A stretch of DNA of 64,000 nucleotides from Paraburkholderia bryophila. GTDB lineage: Bacteria > Pseudomonadota > Gammaproteobacteria > Burkholderiales > Burkholderiaceae. Shown here piece after piece: positions 42,517-51,779 of this stretch. Position 1 is the first letter of the stretch. Each line of letters opens with the position of its first letter. Location of the stretch: positions 1 to 64,000 of the forward strand of contig NZ_QLTK01000014.1 in NCBI RefSeq assembly GCF_003269035.1, given 5' to 3'. Made by a program: the position numbers and the translations under genes. The notes beneath the pieces are model-generated. The model was not told the origin of the DNA and ran no database searches. It was given only the letters and a program-made list of their open reading frames with translations.

Positions 42517-43245
42517 ATGAGTATGTCGACATTCCCCGAACGCTCACTTCGTTCGAACTGGCTGCCGGCCGGCGTGCTTCTGGGCGTCGGCGCGCTGATC
42601 GCTTCGCGGGCTGGGCTCGATAGGGTTTTCGACGCCGTTACCGCCGGCCTGCCGTGGGCTCGCGTCGCGTTGTTTCTTGCGCTCGGCGTAGTTGGGATTT
42701 ATTGCGCCGAGCATAGTGGGCTTCGACTGGCGGCTCACGGTCTTCGTCATCCGTTTGCGGTTGCTTTTGGTATTGGCCTGCTCGTCGCGCTCTACGTTGC
42801 GTTCGTCGATCTTGTCGTGTTTCGGCGCTTGCTGCCTTCGAGTTACGTCGCTTATTTTTCCGGGACTACGCTGACTGCGCGCCTGACTTACTTCATGCTG
42901 CGCGCGTTCAACGAGGACATCTTCTATCGCCTGTTTTTCATGTCGACGGTGTTGTGGGTTCTTGGACTTGTCTGGCGGGATTCGCAAGGGCGTTTGCCGA
43001 ATGCCGCCTACTGGTTCGCCATTATTCTTGCCCAGGCTGTGCCGATGCTGATCAACGAGGCGCCGTTTTATCCGCCGCACCTGACGCCGGTTTTTTTGCT
43101 GTATGTGGTCGTGCGGTTTATTCTCGCTGGCGTTCTGTGGGGTTTTCTCTACTGGCGCTATGGTTTTGTCACGGCGGAAACCGCGCACGTGAGTACCCAT
43201 ATTTTTTTGCAGCCGATCATGGGGCTGGTGCTGGGGGCGGGGTGA
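42517..43245 (+). CDS. CPBP-like intramembrane protease or related membrane protein
   Basis: A 242-residue membrane protein with seven or eight hydrophobic segments. The segment RAFNEDIFYRLFFMSTVLW resembles the EExxxR motif of CAAX/CPBP glutamic proteases (here EDIFYR), and ETAHVSTHIFLQP resembles the third His motif. The first acidic pair is Glu-Asp instead of Glu-Glu. It is probably a CPBP-family protein, but the degenerate motif makes activity uncertain. No strong Shine-Dalgarno precedes the start. Confidence 0.55.
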   Translation: MSMSTFPERSLRSNWLPAGVLLGVGALIASRAGLDRVFDAVTAGLPWARVALFLALGVVGIYCAEHSGLRLAAHGLRHPFAVAFGIGLLVALYVAFVDLVVFRRLLPSSYVAYFSGTTLTARLTYFMLRAFNEDIFYRLFFMSTVLWVLGLVWRDSQGRLPNAAYWFAIILAQAVPMLINEAPFYPPHLTPVFLLYVVVRFILAGVLWGFLYWRYGFVTAETAHVSTHIFLQPIMGLVLGAG

Positions 43246-43434
43246 GGGGGAGCATGTTGCGGCGAATCGAATTGGCCGGCCCGGCACCTCTACGAAAGAA
43301 ATGGCTTCAAAGTGGATCGTTCAACGGACGAGCGGCATTTCATGTCCTACTGGCCGCTTGGGCGATAGTGTGATGAGCGCTGGTTCCGTCGCAGAGCATG
43401 CGCCAGCCCCCGCGCGCATATCGAGGAATCAAAC

Positions 43435-43998
43435 TTGAAGCTGGTAAAACGCCTGATCGTCGGCCTGCTTGGCCTGATTGTTCTGGTTGCGTTGGCACTC
43501 ATCGCGCTGCACCGCGACGGCGCGATAGAAACCGACGTGATGATCGACAGTTCGCCGCAAGCAGTCTGGCAGGTTCTCACCGCGACCGCCGACTACCCCG
43601 CGTGGAACCCCGAAATTTCGAGGCTGGATGGACCTCTCCGGGAAGGCAGCGTGATTGAATTCGCCGCAGGAACGGGGCCGGACGCCATGGTGTTTCATCC
43701 GCGAATCCTGGTCGTTCGGCAGGAGCGGGAGTTGCGGTGGAAAGGGTCCGTGTGGCTTCCTGGTCTGTTCGACGGAGAGCATTGGTTTGTGCTCGAACCG
43801 GTGGGCAACGGAACACGTTTTATTCAAGGCGAGACATTCACCGGTGTTCTCGTCGGGCGTTTGACGCGAAGTGTTCTAAAAGACACGATCGACAGCATGC
43901 GTGAAATGAACGATGCGTTGAAGCGACGCGCCGAGCAGATGTCCGCGCCTTCTCCGGATCAGTCGAAAGAAATGAACCGGCAGAAGCACGCGGGGTAA
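43435..43998 (+). CDS. Membrane-anchored SRPBCC domain protein
   Basis: A 187-residue protein with an N-terminal membrane anchor (about 5-26, RLIVGLLGLIVLVALALIAL) and a START-like SRPBCC domain (VMIDSSPQAVWQVLTATADYPAWNPEI, ELRWKGSVWLPGLFDGEHWFVLEP, TRFIQGETFTGVL). The domain probably faces the periplasm and binds a hydrophobic ligand. The start is a TTG with GAGGAA about 8 nt upstream; no ATG is available before the anchor. Confidence 0.8.
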   Translation: MKLVKRLIVGLLGLIVLVALALIALHRDGAIETDVMIDSSPQAVWQVLTATADYPAWNPEISRLDGPLREGSVIEFAAGTGPDAMVFHPRILVVRQERELRWKGSVWLPGLFDGEHWFVLEPVGNGTRFIQGETFTGVLVGRLTRSVLKDTIDSMREMNDALKRRAEQMSAPSPDQSKEMNRQKHAG

Positions 43999-44015
43999 TG
44001 CGAGCGCGGGGTCGT

Positions 44016-44711
44016 TTACGGCGTTGTCGCCGTTAGCGTTTCCACGGCGTTGCGGTTGAGCGCGGCTTTCTGCCAACGTTCCACGTAGTCGGGCGTGCCG
44101 CGCGGCGCGGCGACAACCACCGGCACGTTCGGTTGCAGCGCCAGTGGCAGCACGCCAGCCCAGACCGGCAGATCTAGATCCGCTTCGTCATCTTCCGGAC
44201 CGCCGGTGCTGATCTTGCACGCGGCTTCGTCGAGCGGAATACGCAGGATGGTGGTCGCGGCCAGTTCGTTGGCGTTGCCTGGACGGGCCTCGCGTGAACG
44301 CCCTGGCGCGATGTGCTCCATCAACGTATCGAGCGCCGCGGACTTGAACGCCTCCGCGACCACATCGAATTCACCGTAGATCACCGCCGAGCGATAGTTC
44401 ATCGAATGGTTGAAGGCCGAGCGCGCCAGCACCAGGCCGTCGAGGTGCGTGATCGTCACGCAGACCTGCGCGCGGCTGGCTGCCAGCTTCAGCATGCGGC
44501 TGCCGTTCGAGCCGTGAATGTACAGATAGTCGCCGTCGCGCCAGCACGCGGTGGGGATGCAATGCACGCCGTGCTCGTCGGCGAAGGCGACATGGCAGAC
44601 GTACGCGGCGTCGATGACCGCATGGAGCGTGGCGCGGTCGTAATGGCCACGCTGTGCGAGGCGGCGAATGCGGCTGCGCTCGGACGGCGGCGTGGCTTCG
44701 GGGGTGGTCAT
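44016..44711 (-). CDS. Pyridoxamine 5'-phosphate oxidase-like protein
   Basis: A 231-residue flavin-binding split-barrel protein of the PNPOx-like family. Typical stretches are IDAAYVCHVAFADEHGVHCIPTACWRDGDYLYIHGSNGSRML, CVTITHLDGLVLARSAFNHSMNYRSAVIYG and the late ATTILRIPLDEAACKIS. Most relatives bind FMN or F420; the substrate is unknown. It stands divergent from a GNAT gene. Confidence 0.88.
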   Translation of the reverse strand: MTTPEATPPSERSRIRRLAQRGHYDRATLHAVIDAAYVCHVAFADEHGVHCIPTACWRDGDYLYIHGSNGSRMLKLAASRAQVCVTITHLDGLVLARSAFNHSMNYRSAVIYGEFDVVAEAFKSAALDTLMEHIAPGRSREARPGNANELAATTILRIPLDEAACKISTGGPEDDEADLDLPVWAGVLPLALQPNVPVVVAAPRGTPDYVERWQKAALNRNAVETLTATTP

Positions 44712-44805
44712 GGTGGAACTCCTGTGCGTTCAATCGGGAAGGCTCACACGATAAGAAAATCGCGCCATGATTTGTAGACCCACGAATAACGCTATTTTTA
44801 GAGCC

Positions 44806-45249
44806 ATGACAATGAACCTGAGGTTCGAGACTACCACCCACGCCGACGCCGATACGCTGGTTCAAATGCGCATCGCCGCGATGAGGGAAAGTCTGGAGCG
44901 GATTGGGCGCTTCGACCCGCAGCGGGCACGCGATCGTTTCCTCGCATCGTTCGAACCGGAACTGTGCAGGTTCATCGTGATCGACGGTGTGTCGGTGGGC
45001 TTCGTTCTAACGCGACCCGAAAAGGACTTTCTGAAACTCGGGCATTTCTATGTCATACCCGAGCATCAGGGAAAAGGCATCGGCTCGATGGTGATGAAGA
45101 CGATCCTCGCCGATGCGGACGCGCGTTCCATTGAAGTCAAACTAGGCGCGCTCCGCGATAGCGACTCCAACCGCTTTTATCAGCGGCATGGGTTCGTCAA
45201 AGAGGCGGAGGACGAATGGGACATCTACTACGCGCGGCAACCGCAATGA
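44806..45249 (+). CDS. GNAT family N-acetyltransferase
   Basis: A 147-residue acetyltransferase. The acetyl-CoA site is visible (LGHFYVIPEHQGKGIGSMVMKTIL, with Q-G-K-G-I-G), and the C-terminal DSNRFYQRHGFVKEAEDEWDIYY is typical. The substrate is unknown. Starts at 44806 and 44812 are both possible; the longer one is given. It is divergent from the PNPOx-like gene. Confidence 0.85.
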   Translation: MTMNLRFETTTHADADTLVQMRIAAMRESLERIGRFDPQRARDRFLASFEPELCRFIVIDGVSVGFVLTRPEKDFLKLGHFYVIPEHQGKGIGSMVMKTILADADARSIEVKLGALRDSDSNRFYQRHGFVKEAEDEWDIYYARQPQ

Positions 45250-45273
45250 GGGGCACGTAAAGATCGGCGCGAC

Positions 45274-46065
45274 CTACCGCGCCGGCCCCTGAATTCGATC
45301 GATCTGTTCATTGAGCCGGGTAATCGAGTTCGACAGAAACGTCGCTCTCGCGTCGAGCCGGCTCAGCAGCAACGTCACGATCAGAATCGCGATAGACAGC
45401 GGAACGATCGCGAGTGCCAGCCACTGCGGCTTGATGCCGCCCGCCGCGCCGCAAATCGAGCCGACAGCGAAGTCCGCCGCGGCCATGCCGGTGTAATGCA
45501 TGCCCACGATCGCAATGCCCATCACACAGGCCGCGCCAATGCGTTTGCGCATCAAACGGTTGGGCCCTGCGCCGCGCAATGTGTTGGTGAGCCACAGCGC
45601 CACCGTGGAGGCCGCGATCGCAATCAGAATCGACGCGGCGAAGATAACGGGATCGTAGTGAATGGCCGGGTTCATCCGCATGGCGGCCATGCCGAGGTAG
45701 TGCATGCCGGAGATACCGAATCCCATTAGCGTGCCGCCGGCAATGAGGCCCGATATCTTCAGGCGATCGAGCGTGACGACATGCAACGCGAACCACGAAA
45801 CGAGAATGGCGATCGCGAGCGAGTAACCGGTCAATGCAAGGTCATAGCCAATCGGAATACTCAGGGAAAACGAGAGCATGCCGATAAAGTGCATCGACCA
45901 GATTCCAATTCCCATGGCCAATGCGCCACCGGCTAACCAACTATGCCGGGAACGGGAGTAAGCGAGTAAGGAGATACGGTCGGCGAGGTCCAATGCCGTA
46001 TAGGACGCCAATGTCGCAACGATAAGCGAAAAAGCGACTAACCCCAGGTTATAGCTGCTTTGCAT
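45274..46065 (-). CDS. MHYT domain membrane sensor without output domain
   Basis: A 263-residue membrane protein with three MHYT motifs: SMHFIGM (about 58), GMHYLGM (about 120) and GMHYTGM (about 190), each at the periplasmic end of a helix. Seven membrane helices are expected. The domain is thought to sense a diatomic gas or redox state through metal bound to Met/His. Most relatives end in GGDEF/EAL or kinase domains; here only about 30 residues of coiled tail (LLLSRLDARATFLSNSITRLNEQIDRI) follow, so it must act through a partner. Confidence 0.88.
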   Translation of the reverse strand: MQSSYNLGLVAFSLIVATLASYTALDLADRISLLAYSRSRHSWLAGGALAMGIGIWSMHFIGMLSFSLSIPIGYDLALTGYSLAIAILVSWFALHVVTLDRLKISGLIAGGTLMGFGISGMHYLGMAAMRMNPAIHYDPVIFAASILIAIAASTVALWLTNTLRGAGPNRLMRKRIGAACVMGIAIVGMHYTGMAAADFAVGSICGAAGGIKPQWLALAIVPLSIAILIVTLLLSRLDARATFLSNSITRLNEQIDRIQGPAR

Positions 46066-46421
46066 AGGTTGACGGCTTTCAGAAGAGCTCGACTAGTGGT
46101 GGATGACAACCTTGCAGGACGCTTCGTTGACGAAGAACCTGGCCCTGCATATCACGCTGGCCCGCGCGTTGATCGATTCGTTTAATGTATTTGCCGTTGC
46201 CGCAGTGCAACTGGAGTGAAGCCGGAGTGCCGTCTATTTTGCTTCTTGTCGACGCGATACGGATTACGATAAAGCAGGTTTGAATCTAAAGCAAGTACGT
46301 CGGATGCCACAATAAATAAGCCTGAGCGTTTGAGTCGTGTGCCGGCTAATTTGATGCCCAGTGCATTGTCGGAATGCAGCCCAACTTACATTCCATTTCA
46401 TGGGCCATCCAGAAAGCCGGT
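46066..46421. other. Intergenic stretch, nothing recognised
   Basis: It lies between the MHYT gene start and the 3' end of a LysR gene on the same strand. The composition is less GC-rich than average; no terminator, repeat or RNA was recognised. Confidence 0.4.
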
Positions 46422-47327
46422 TTAGATTAAAGAGCCAGGTAAGTTCTCGATTCCCAATTCCTTCAGCAACCAGCTCCTGAACGTGTCGAACGCCTGGTGA
46501 TGATGCAGCCGCTTCGGGTACACCAGATAGTGACCCACGTACGGCACTTCCCGCGTGGTGCCGATCAAGGGAGACATCAGTGTGCCCTGATTCAACTCTC
46601 GCTCGGCCAGCAGCGTGGATTCGAGCACCACGCCGAGTCCGCCGACGCCGGCGGCGATCGCCATCGAACTGCGATCGAAGCGCAATCCATATTGATTCGG
46701 CGGCGTTAGCTGGTTGGCCTCGAACCATCCTTTCCATTGAAACATCTGCACGTCGCATTGAATGAGCGTGTGTTCGTACAGATCCTCCGGGCGCTGAATC
46801 TTTCGCGCGAGTGCCGGCGCGCAAAGCGGCGTCAGTTTCTCCAGCGCGAGCGGAATCTTTTCGTAGGGCGACGGTTTGGGCTCGCCGTAGACGATATCGA
46901 GGTCGAAGTCGTCGTCCTCGAAGCGCGCGTAATCCGTGCTCGCGGAAAAGCGCAGGTCGATCCGGGGATTCTCTTTCACGAAGCCGGCCAGTCTGGGCAA
47001 CAGCCATTGCGTGGCGAAACTCGGGGCCGTGTGCAGGCGTAGCGGGCTCGGTTCGTCGGTCGTGACGAGCGCGAGGCCGCGGCGCATCTCTTCCATGCCG
47101 CGCTGCACGTGTTCGAGCAGGATCGCTCCCTCGCGGGTCAGCGTCACCTCGCGAGTGCTGCGCTGGAACAAGCGTAAAGCCACGGTTTCTTCCAGCTTGC
47201 GAATGGAGTGGCTGACCGCGCTCGGCGACAGATCGAGTTCCTGCGCCGCCGTTGCGAACGACGCGGTGCGGCCCGCTGCCTCGAACACGCGCAGAAACGG
47301 CAGTGGCAATTTGCGGATCGGCTTCAT
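46422..47327 (-). CDS. LysR family regulator, GcvA-like, next to the transketolase operon
   Basis: A 301-residue LysR regulator of the GcvA type. The helix-turn-helix (LPFLRVFEAAGRTASFATAAQELDLSPSAVSHSIRKLEETVALRLF) and the effector domain (LHTAPSFATQWLLPRLAGFVKENPRIDLR) are typical. It is divergent from the split transketolase operon with 183 bp between the starts, where an ATTC-N7-GAAT half-palindrome close to its own ATG may be a binding site. It most likely regulates that operon. Confidence 0.9.
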   Translation of the reverse strand: MKPIRKLPLPFLRVFEAAGRTASFATAAQELDLSPSAVSHSIRKLEETVALRLFQRSTREVTLTREGAILLEHVQRGMEEMRRGLALVTTDEPSPLRLHTAPSFATQWLLPRLAGFVKENPRIDLRFSASTDYARFEDDDFDLDIVYGEPKPSPYEKIPLALEKLTPLCAPALARKIQRPEDLYEHTLIQCDVQMFQWKGWFEANQLTPPNQYGLRFDRSSMAIAAGVGGLGVVLESTLLAERELNQGTLMSPLIGTTREVPYVGHYLVYPKRLHHHQAFDTFRSWLLKELGIENLPGSLI

Positions 47328-47510
47328 GCGTGAATTCCGTTCATGAATGGGTGCAATCTTTTCTTTTGTCAGCGCGTTTTCCCCAATGATACGCTGGCTC
47401 TACGTCGAACTGGTTAGCAACTGATGAATGAAAGGCATCAATCGCCAACGAGTCAGCCGACCCGCCCGCCACGCCAGGCAGCGCATTCCAAAGACACCCA
47501 GGACGGAGAC

Positions 47511-48434
47511 ATGACAGCGATCACCGAAACACAGCGGCAGCGCGCCGCTACACCCGCCGACTCTCAGGCTGGTTCTCAGGCCGATTCCGGCGCAAGTCCC
47601 CACGCCGAGCTCGCACGTCACGCGTACCGGATCCGCCGCTTTGCGTTGCGCATGGGCGAAGTGCAAGGCCAAGGCTATATCGGTCAGGCGCTCGGCCTCG
47701 CCGACGTGCTTGCCGTGGCGTTCTGCCATGCGATGAACCTGCGTCCCGGCGAACCTGAGTGGGAAGGCCGGGATCGCTTTCTGCTGTCGCATGGGCACTA
47801 CGCGATTGCGCTGTACGCGGCGCTGATCGAAGCGGGCGTGATTCCCGAGGTGGAACTGGAAACCTATGGTTCCGACGACAGCCGCCTGCCGATGTCCGGC
47901 ATGGCGAGCTATACCCCCGGCATGGAAATCTCGGGCGGCTCACTGGGCCAAGGGTTGAGCATCGCGGTGGGCATGGCGCTCGGCTTGCGGCAGAAAGGCA
48001 ACCCCGCGTGGGTCTTCAATTCGATGTCCGACGGCGAACTCGACGAAGGCGCCACGTGGGAAGCTGCGATGTCCGCCGCGCATCACCAGCTCGGCAATCT
48101 GATCACGCTGGTGGACGTCAACCAGCAGCAGGCGGACGGCCCGTCGCAGCGCATTCTCGGCTTCGAGCCGCTGGCGGACAAATGGCGCGCATTCGGCTGG
48201 CACGTGCAGCGTGTGGACGGCAACGATCTCGCCGCCGTGATCGCCGCCTTCGATCAGGCGCGTGACGTCAGCGACCCGGTGCCGCGCGTGATCCTGTTCG
48301 ATACGCTGATGGGCAAAGGCGTGCCGTTCCTCGAACAGCGCGAGAAAAACCACTTCATTCGCGTCGACCCGGAGGAATGGCAGCAGGCCATCGCCGTGCT
48401 CGATGCAGCGCAACCTGCAGGAGACCGGACATGA
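47511..48434 (+). CDS. Transketolase, N-terminal subunit
   Basis: A 307-residue protein matching the first, thiamin-diphosphate-binding part of transketolase. Marks: GYIGQALGLADVLAVAF, RDRFLLSHGHYAIALYAAL, GMEISGGSLGQGLSIAVGMALG and the diphosphate-magnesium motif SDGELDEGATWEAAMSAAHH through to the later VDVNQQQADG. It forms an enzyme with the C-terminal subunit encoded next (4-bp overlap). Such split enzymes are usually found in special catabolic pathways rather than in the pentose phosphate pathway. ACGGAGAC precedes the start at 47511. Confidence 0.9.
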   Translation: MTAITETQRQRAATPADSQAGSQADSGASPHAELARHAYRIRRFALRMGEVQGQGYIGQALGLADVLAVAFCHAMNLRPGEPEWEGRDRFLLSHGHYAIALYAALIEAGVIPEVELETYGSDDSRLPMSGMASYTPGMEISGGSLGQGLSIAVGMALGLRQKGNPAWVFNSMSDGELDEGATWEAAMSAAHHQLGNLITLVDVNQQQADGPSQRILGFEPLADKWRAFGWHVQRVDGNDLAAVIAAFDQARDVSDPVPRVILFDTLMGKGVPFLEQREKNHFIRVDPEEWQQAIAVLDAAQPAGDRT

Positions 48435-49429
48435 GCACCGTGATCAATAAACCCCGCCTGACGACGTCGGCAATGATCGCGTCGATCGCGGCGGAAGGCC
48501 AGCGCACCACGGCCGCGCCGTTCGGACACGCGCTCGTGGCGGAAGCAGCCAAACGGCCGAATATCGTCGGCATGACGGCGGATCTGTCGAAGTACACCGA
48601 TCTGCACATCTTCGCCAACGAGTACCCGCAGCGCCATTTCCAGATGGGCATGGCCGAACAGTTGTTGATGGGCGCCGCCGGCGGCATGGCGAAGGAAGGC
48701 TTCATTCCGTTCGCGACGACGTACGCGGTGTTCGCCACGCGCCGCGCGTACGACTTCATCCATCAGGTGATCGCCGAGGAAAACCTCAACGTGAAGATCT
48801 GTGCCGCGCTGCCGGGTCTGACGACGGGCTACGGTCCGAGCCACCAGGCCACCGAGGATATCGCGCTGATGCGCGGCATTCCAGGCCTGACGATCGTCGA
48901 TCCGTGCGATGCGCTGGATACCGAACAGGCGGTCGCCGCGATCGCCGCGCATGATGGTCCGGTGTATATGCGTCTGCTGCGCGGCAAGGTGCCGCTGGTG
49001 CTCGACGAATACGGCTACCGGTTCGAACTGGGCAAGGCGAAGCTGCTGCGCGACGGCCGCGACGTGCTGATCATCTCGTCGGGGATCATGACGATGCGCG
49101 CGCTCGAAGCCGCGCAAGCGCTCGGCGACGGCGCCGCCGATGTCGCCGTGCTGCACGTGCCCACCATCAAGCCGCTCGACGAGGAGACCATTGTCGAAGC
49201 GTGCCGGCGCTCGGGGCGTCTGGTGATCGTCGCGGAGAATCACAGTTGTGTCGGCGGCCTGGGGGAAGCCGTCGCCACGGCGCTGATGCGTGCCCGCGTG
49301 CAGCCGGTATTCCGGCAGATCGCACTGCCGGATCAGTTTCTCGCGGCGGGCGCGCTGCCCACGCTGCACGACCGGTACGGCATCTCGACGTCGTCGCTGG
49401 TCGGCAGCATCAAACAATGGTTGGCGTGA
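48431..49429 (+). CDS. Transketolase, C-terminal subunit
   Basis: A 332-residue protein matching the pyrimidine-binding and C-terminal domains of transketolase. It shows PFGHALVAEAAKRPNIVGMTADLSKYTDLHIFANEYPQRHFQMGMAEQLLMGAAGGMAKEGFIPFATTYAVF, where the Glu of MAEQ activates the cofactor, and LPGLTTGYGPSHQATEDIALMRGIPG. The start overlaps the stop of the N-terminal subunit by 4 bp, so the subunits are made in equal amounts. Confidence 0.9.
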   Translation: MSTVINKPRLTTSAMIASIAAEGQRTTAAPFGHALVAEAAKRPNIVGMTADLSKYTDLHIFANEYPQRHFQMGMAEQLLMGAAGGMAKEGFIPFATTYAVFATRRAYDFIHQVIAEENLNVKICAALPGLTTGYGPSHQATEDIALMRGIPGLTIVDPCDALDTEQAVAAIAAHDGPVYMRLLRGKVPLVLDEYGYRFELGKAKLLRDGRDVLIISSGIMTMRALEAAQALGDGAADVAVLHVPTIKPLDEETIVEACRRSGRLVIVAENHSCVGGLGEAVATALMRARVQPVFRQIALPDQFLAAGALPTLHDRYGISTSSLVGSIKQWLA

Positions 49430-49439
49430 GGAGACCACG

Positions 49440-50285
49440 ATGAACGTGACCTTTGTGGGCGTCGGCGCGATCGGCTTGCCGATGGCGCTGCGCATCCAGC
49501 AGGCGGGGCATGCGGTGACCGGCGTGGATGTGGTCGGCCGCGCGCGTGACAACGCGCAGACGAGCGGGATCGAGGCGGTCGCCAGCCTGGGTGCGGCGCC
49601 GGCGGCGGAGGTCGTCGTCGTGATGGTCGCCACGCCGGAGCATCTGTCGACGCTGGTCGACGAGGCCGTGAGCGCGGTGAAGGGGCAGACGTGGGTGATC
49701 ATGTCCACGGTCGGCCCCGCAAGCGTGCGCGAGCAGGGTGCGCGTTTGCGCGAGGCCGGCGCGCGCGTGGTCGATGCGCCGGTGACGGGCGGCGTCGCGC
49801 GGGCGAAAACCGGCATGCTCGTGATCTTCGCGGCGGGCGAGCAGCGGGACGTCGACAGCATTCTGCCGGTGCTGGAAGCCATGGGCAGCGTGCATGTCAC
49901 GGGCCAGCAACTCGGTGATGGGCAAAGCATCAAGGTGGTGAATCAGCACCTGTGTTCGGTGCATATCGTGGCCGCCGCCGAAGCGCTGAATCTCGCCGGT
50001 GCGCTCGGACTCGATCCGGCCGCCGTGCTGAAGCTGATCGAAAAAGGCGCGGCGGGCTCGTGGATGCTGTCGGATCGCGGCCCGCGCATGATGGCCGGCA
50101 CCGACGTCGAGGTCACCAGCGCGATCAATATTTTCGTTAAGGACAGCGGCCTGGTGAATGCGGCCGCCGCGCAGTGCGGTGCCGACGTGCCGCTGCTGAA
50201 AATCGCGCACGAGCGTTATCAGCGGGCGGCTGATGCGGGATTGGGATTGCGCGACGACAGCCGGGTCATCGAAACCTGGCGTTGA
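49440..50285 (+). CDS. NAD(P)-dependent 3-hydroxyisobutyrate dehydrogenase-type enzyme
   Basis: A 281-residue beta-hydroxyacid dehydrogenase. Marks are the N-terminal Rossmann motif GVGAIGLPMALRIQQAGHAVTGVDVV, the substrate motif DAPVTGGVARAKTGML, the catalytic Lys region GQSIKVVNQHLCSVHIVAAAEAL and FVKDSGLVNAAAAQCG. Relatives oxidise 3-hydroxyisobutyrate, tartronate semialdehyde, threonate and others. In this operon it probably feeds a hydroxy-acid or sugar-acid product into the transketolase step. It starts 10 nt after the transketolase subunit. Confidence 0.9.
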   Translation: MNVTFVGVGAIGLPMALRIQQAGHAVTGVDVVGRARDNAQTSGIEAVASLGAAPAAEVVVVMVATPEHLSTLVDEAVSAVKGQTWVIMSTVGPASVREQGARLREAGARVVDAPVTGGVARAKTGMLVIFAAGEQRDVDSILPVLEAMGSVHVTGQQLGDGQSIKVVNQHLCSVHIVAAAEALNLAGALGLDPAAVLKLIEKGAAGSWMLSDRGPRMMAGTDVEVTSAINIFVKDSGLVNAAAAQCGADVPLLKIAHERYQRAADAGLGLRDDSRVIETWR

Positions 50286-50309
50286 CGGGCGGCTTCAACC
50301 GCGGGGCTG

Positions 50310-50347
50310 GCCTCGGCTTTAGCTTTAGCCTCGGCCTTGGCCTCGGC
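50310..50347. repeat. Low-complexity GCCTCGGC repeats
   Basis: GCCTCGGC occurs three times (50310-50317, 50328-50335, 50340-50347) with a doubled TTTAGC between the first two, in the 101-bp gap before the MHS transporter. Confidence 0.7.
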
Positions 50348-50386
50348 GCGATATTCAGCTACTAAAACGATTCGGAGACACAAGCC

Positions 50387-51712
50387 ATGAGTACCTCATC
50401 CGCGACACTTCCCGCCAGGGACAATCCGATCAAGGTGTCCTTTGCCTCGATGATCGGCTCGGCGGTGGAGAGCTACGACTTCTTTATCTACGGCACTGCC
50501 GCCGCCGGCTGGTTCGGCAAGATATTCTTTCACACGAACGAACCGATCGTCGGTATCCTGGCGGCCTTCGCCACGCTGGCGGTCGGCTTTCTGATGCGGC
50601 CGTTCGGCGGTTATCTGGCGGGACACTATGGCGATCGTCTGGGGCGCAAGACGGTGCTGTTCTGGTCGCTGCTCGCCATGGGCGCCGCGACTGTACTGAT
50701 CGGCGCGCTGCCCACTTACGATCAGGTCGGTGTGTTGGCACCCGTACTGCTGATTCTGCTGCGCATGGTGCAAGGCATCGGCTTCGGCGCGGAATGGGGC
50801 GGTGCGGTGCTGATGGCGTGCGAGCATGCGCCGGCCAAACGTCGCGGATTTTTCGGCGCGGTGCCGCAAGTGGGGATTCCGCTGGGTCTGTTGCTGGCCA
50901 ACGGCGCGTTTCTTATTTCGTCGACGATGTTCGAGGGCAACTGGGTGTGGCGCGCGCCGTTTCTGGTGTCGTTCGTGATGGTGGCGATCGGCTTATTTAT
51001 CCGTTTGAGCGTGAAGGAGTCGCCCGCTTTCGAGGCAATCAAGGCCAGCGACACGATCGTCAAACAGCCCGCGTTGCAGGTGATTCGCAGCGACTGGCGC
51101 ATGATCCTGAAGATTATCGGCTTGCGTCTCGCGGAAACGGGGGGGTACTACATTACGACCAGTTTCATGCTGTCGTACGTGATCCTTGCGCATGTCTCGG
51201 CTAAAGAGAATGTGCTGTGGGGGACGATGATCGGTTCGGCGCTCGGTCTCGGCAGTCATCTGCTTTACGGCATGCTGAGCGACCGGTTGGGGCGGCGGCC
51301 GTTGTTCCTGTTCGGTGCGCTATTCACCGTTGTGTTCGGCATGCCGATGTTCATGCTGATCAACACCGGCGCCGCCATCATGGTCATTACGGCAGTCACG
51401 CTGTCGTTGCTGTTCAGTCACGATCCGATCTTCGCGGTCGAATCGAGCTGGTTCTCCGAGCAGTTTCCGGCGAATGTGCGATCGTCGGGGATTTCGCTGG
51501 GTTACAACGGGGCTTCGGTCGTGGCGGGTTTGCTGCCGTTCGTGGCCACCGGCCTGTATGGCGTGGTGGGGTGGATGGGGCCGGCGGTCATGTTCTCGCT
51601 GCTCGGCATTATCTCCAGCCTGTGCGCGCTGTCCATGCGCGAAACGGCGCCGGCCGTGCTGGAACGGCGCGCCGATCTGCCGATGAGCCGGCATAAGGTC
51701 GGCACGCGGTGA
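50387..51712 (+). CDS. MHS family MFS transporter
   Basis: A 441-residue transporter of the metabolite:H+ symporter (MHS) branch of the major facilitator family. Typical stretches are SMIGSAVESYDFFIYGTAAA, FLMRPFGGYLAGHYGDRLGRK, LRMVQGIGFGAEWGGAVLMACEHAP and the second-half motif GMLSDRLGRRP. Members import organic acids such as citrate, shikimate, alpha-ketoglutarate or proline-betaine. Placed last in the transketolase operon, it likely imports the substrate of that pathway. Confidence 0.9.
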   Translation: MSTSSATLPARDNPIKVSFASMIGSAVESYDFFIYGTAAAGWFGKIFFHTNEPIVGILAAFATLAVGFLMRPFGGYLAGHYGDRLGRKTVLFWSLLAMGAATVLIGALPTYDQVGVLAPVLLILLRMVQGIGFGAEWGGAVLMACEHAPAKRRGFFGAVPQVGIPLGLLLANGAFLISSTMFEGNWVWRAPFLVSFVMVAIGLFIRLSVKESPAFEAIKASDTIVKQPALQVIRSDWRMILKIIGLRLAETGGYYITTSFMLSYVILAHVSAKENVLWGTMIGSALGLGSHLLYGMLSDRLGRRPLFLFGALFTVVFGMPMFMLINTGAAIMVITAVTLSLLFSHDPIFAVESSWFSEQFPANVRSSGISLGYNGASVVAGLLPFVATGLYGVVGWMGPAVMFSLLGIISSLCALSMRETAPAVLERRADLPMSRHKVGTR

Positions 51713-51779
51713 GCGTGGCGTGTCCATGGGCTGGAAGCAGGTCAGGTAGACTCTCCCAGCCTGGACTCCCGCCACGCTC

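Noticed and set aside
45266..45283. GGCGCG/CGCGCC hairpin between the GNAT and MHYT genes
   Set aside because: It overlaps the MHYT stop region, is only 6 bp and lacks a T run; too weak to call.
48254..49933. 559-codon open frame on the minus strand opposite the transketolase and dehydrogenase genes
   Set aside because: Composition of an antisense shadow; both sense genes have full family motifs.
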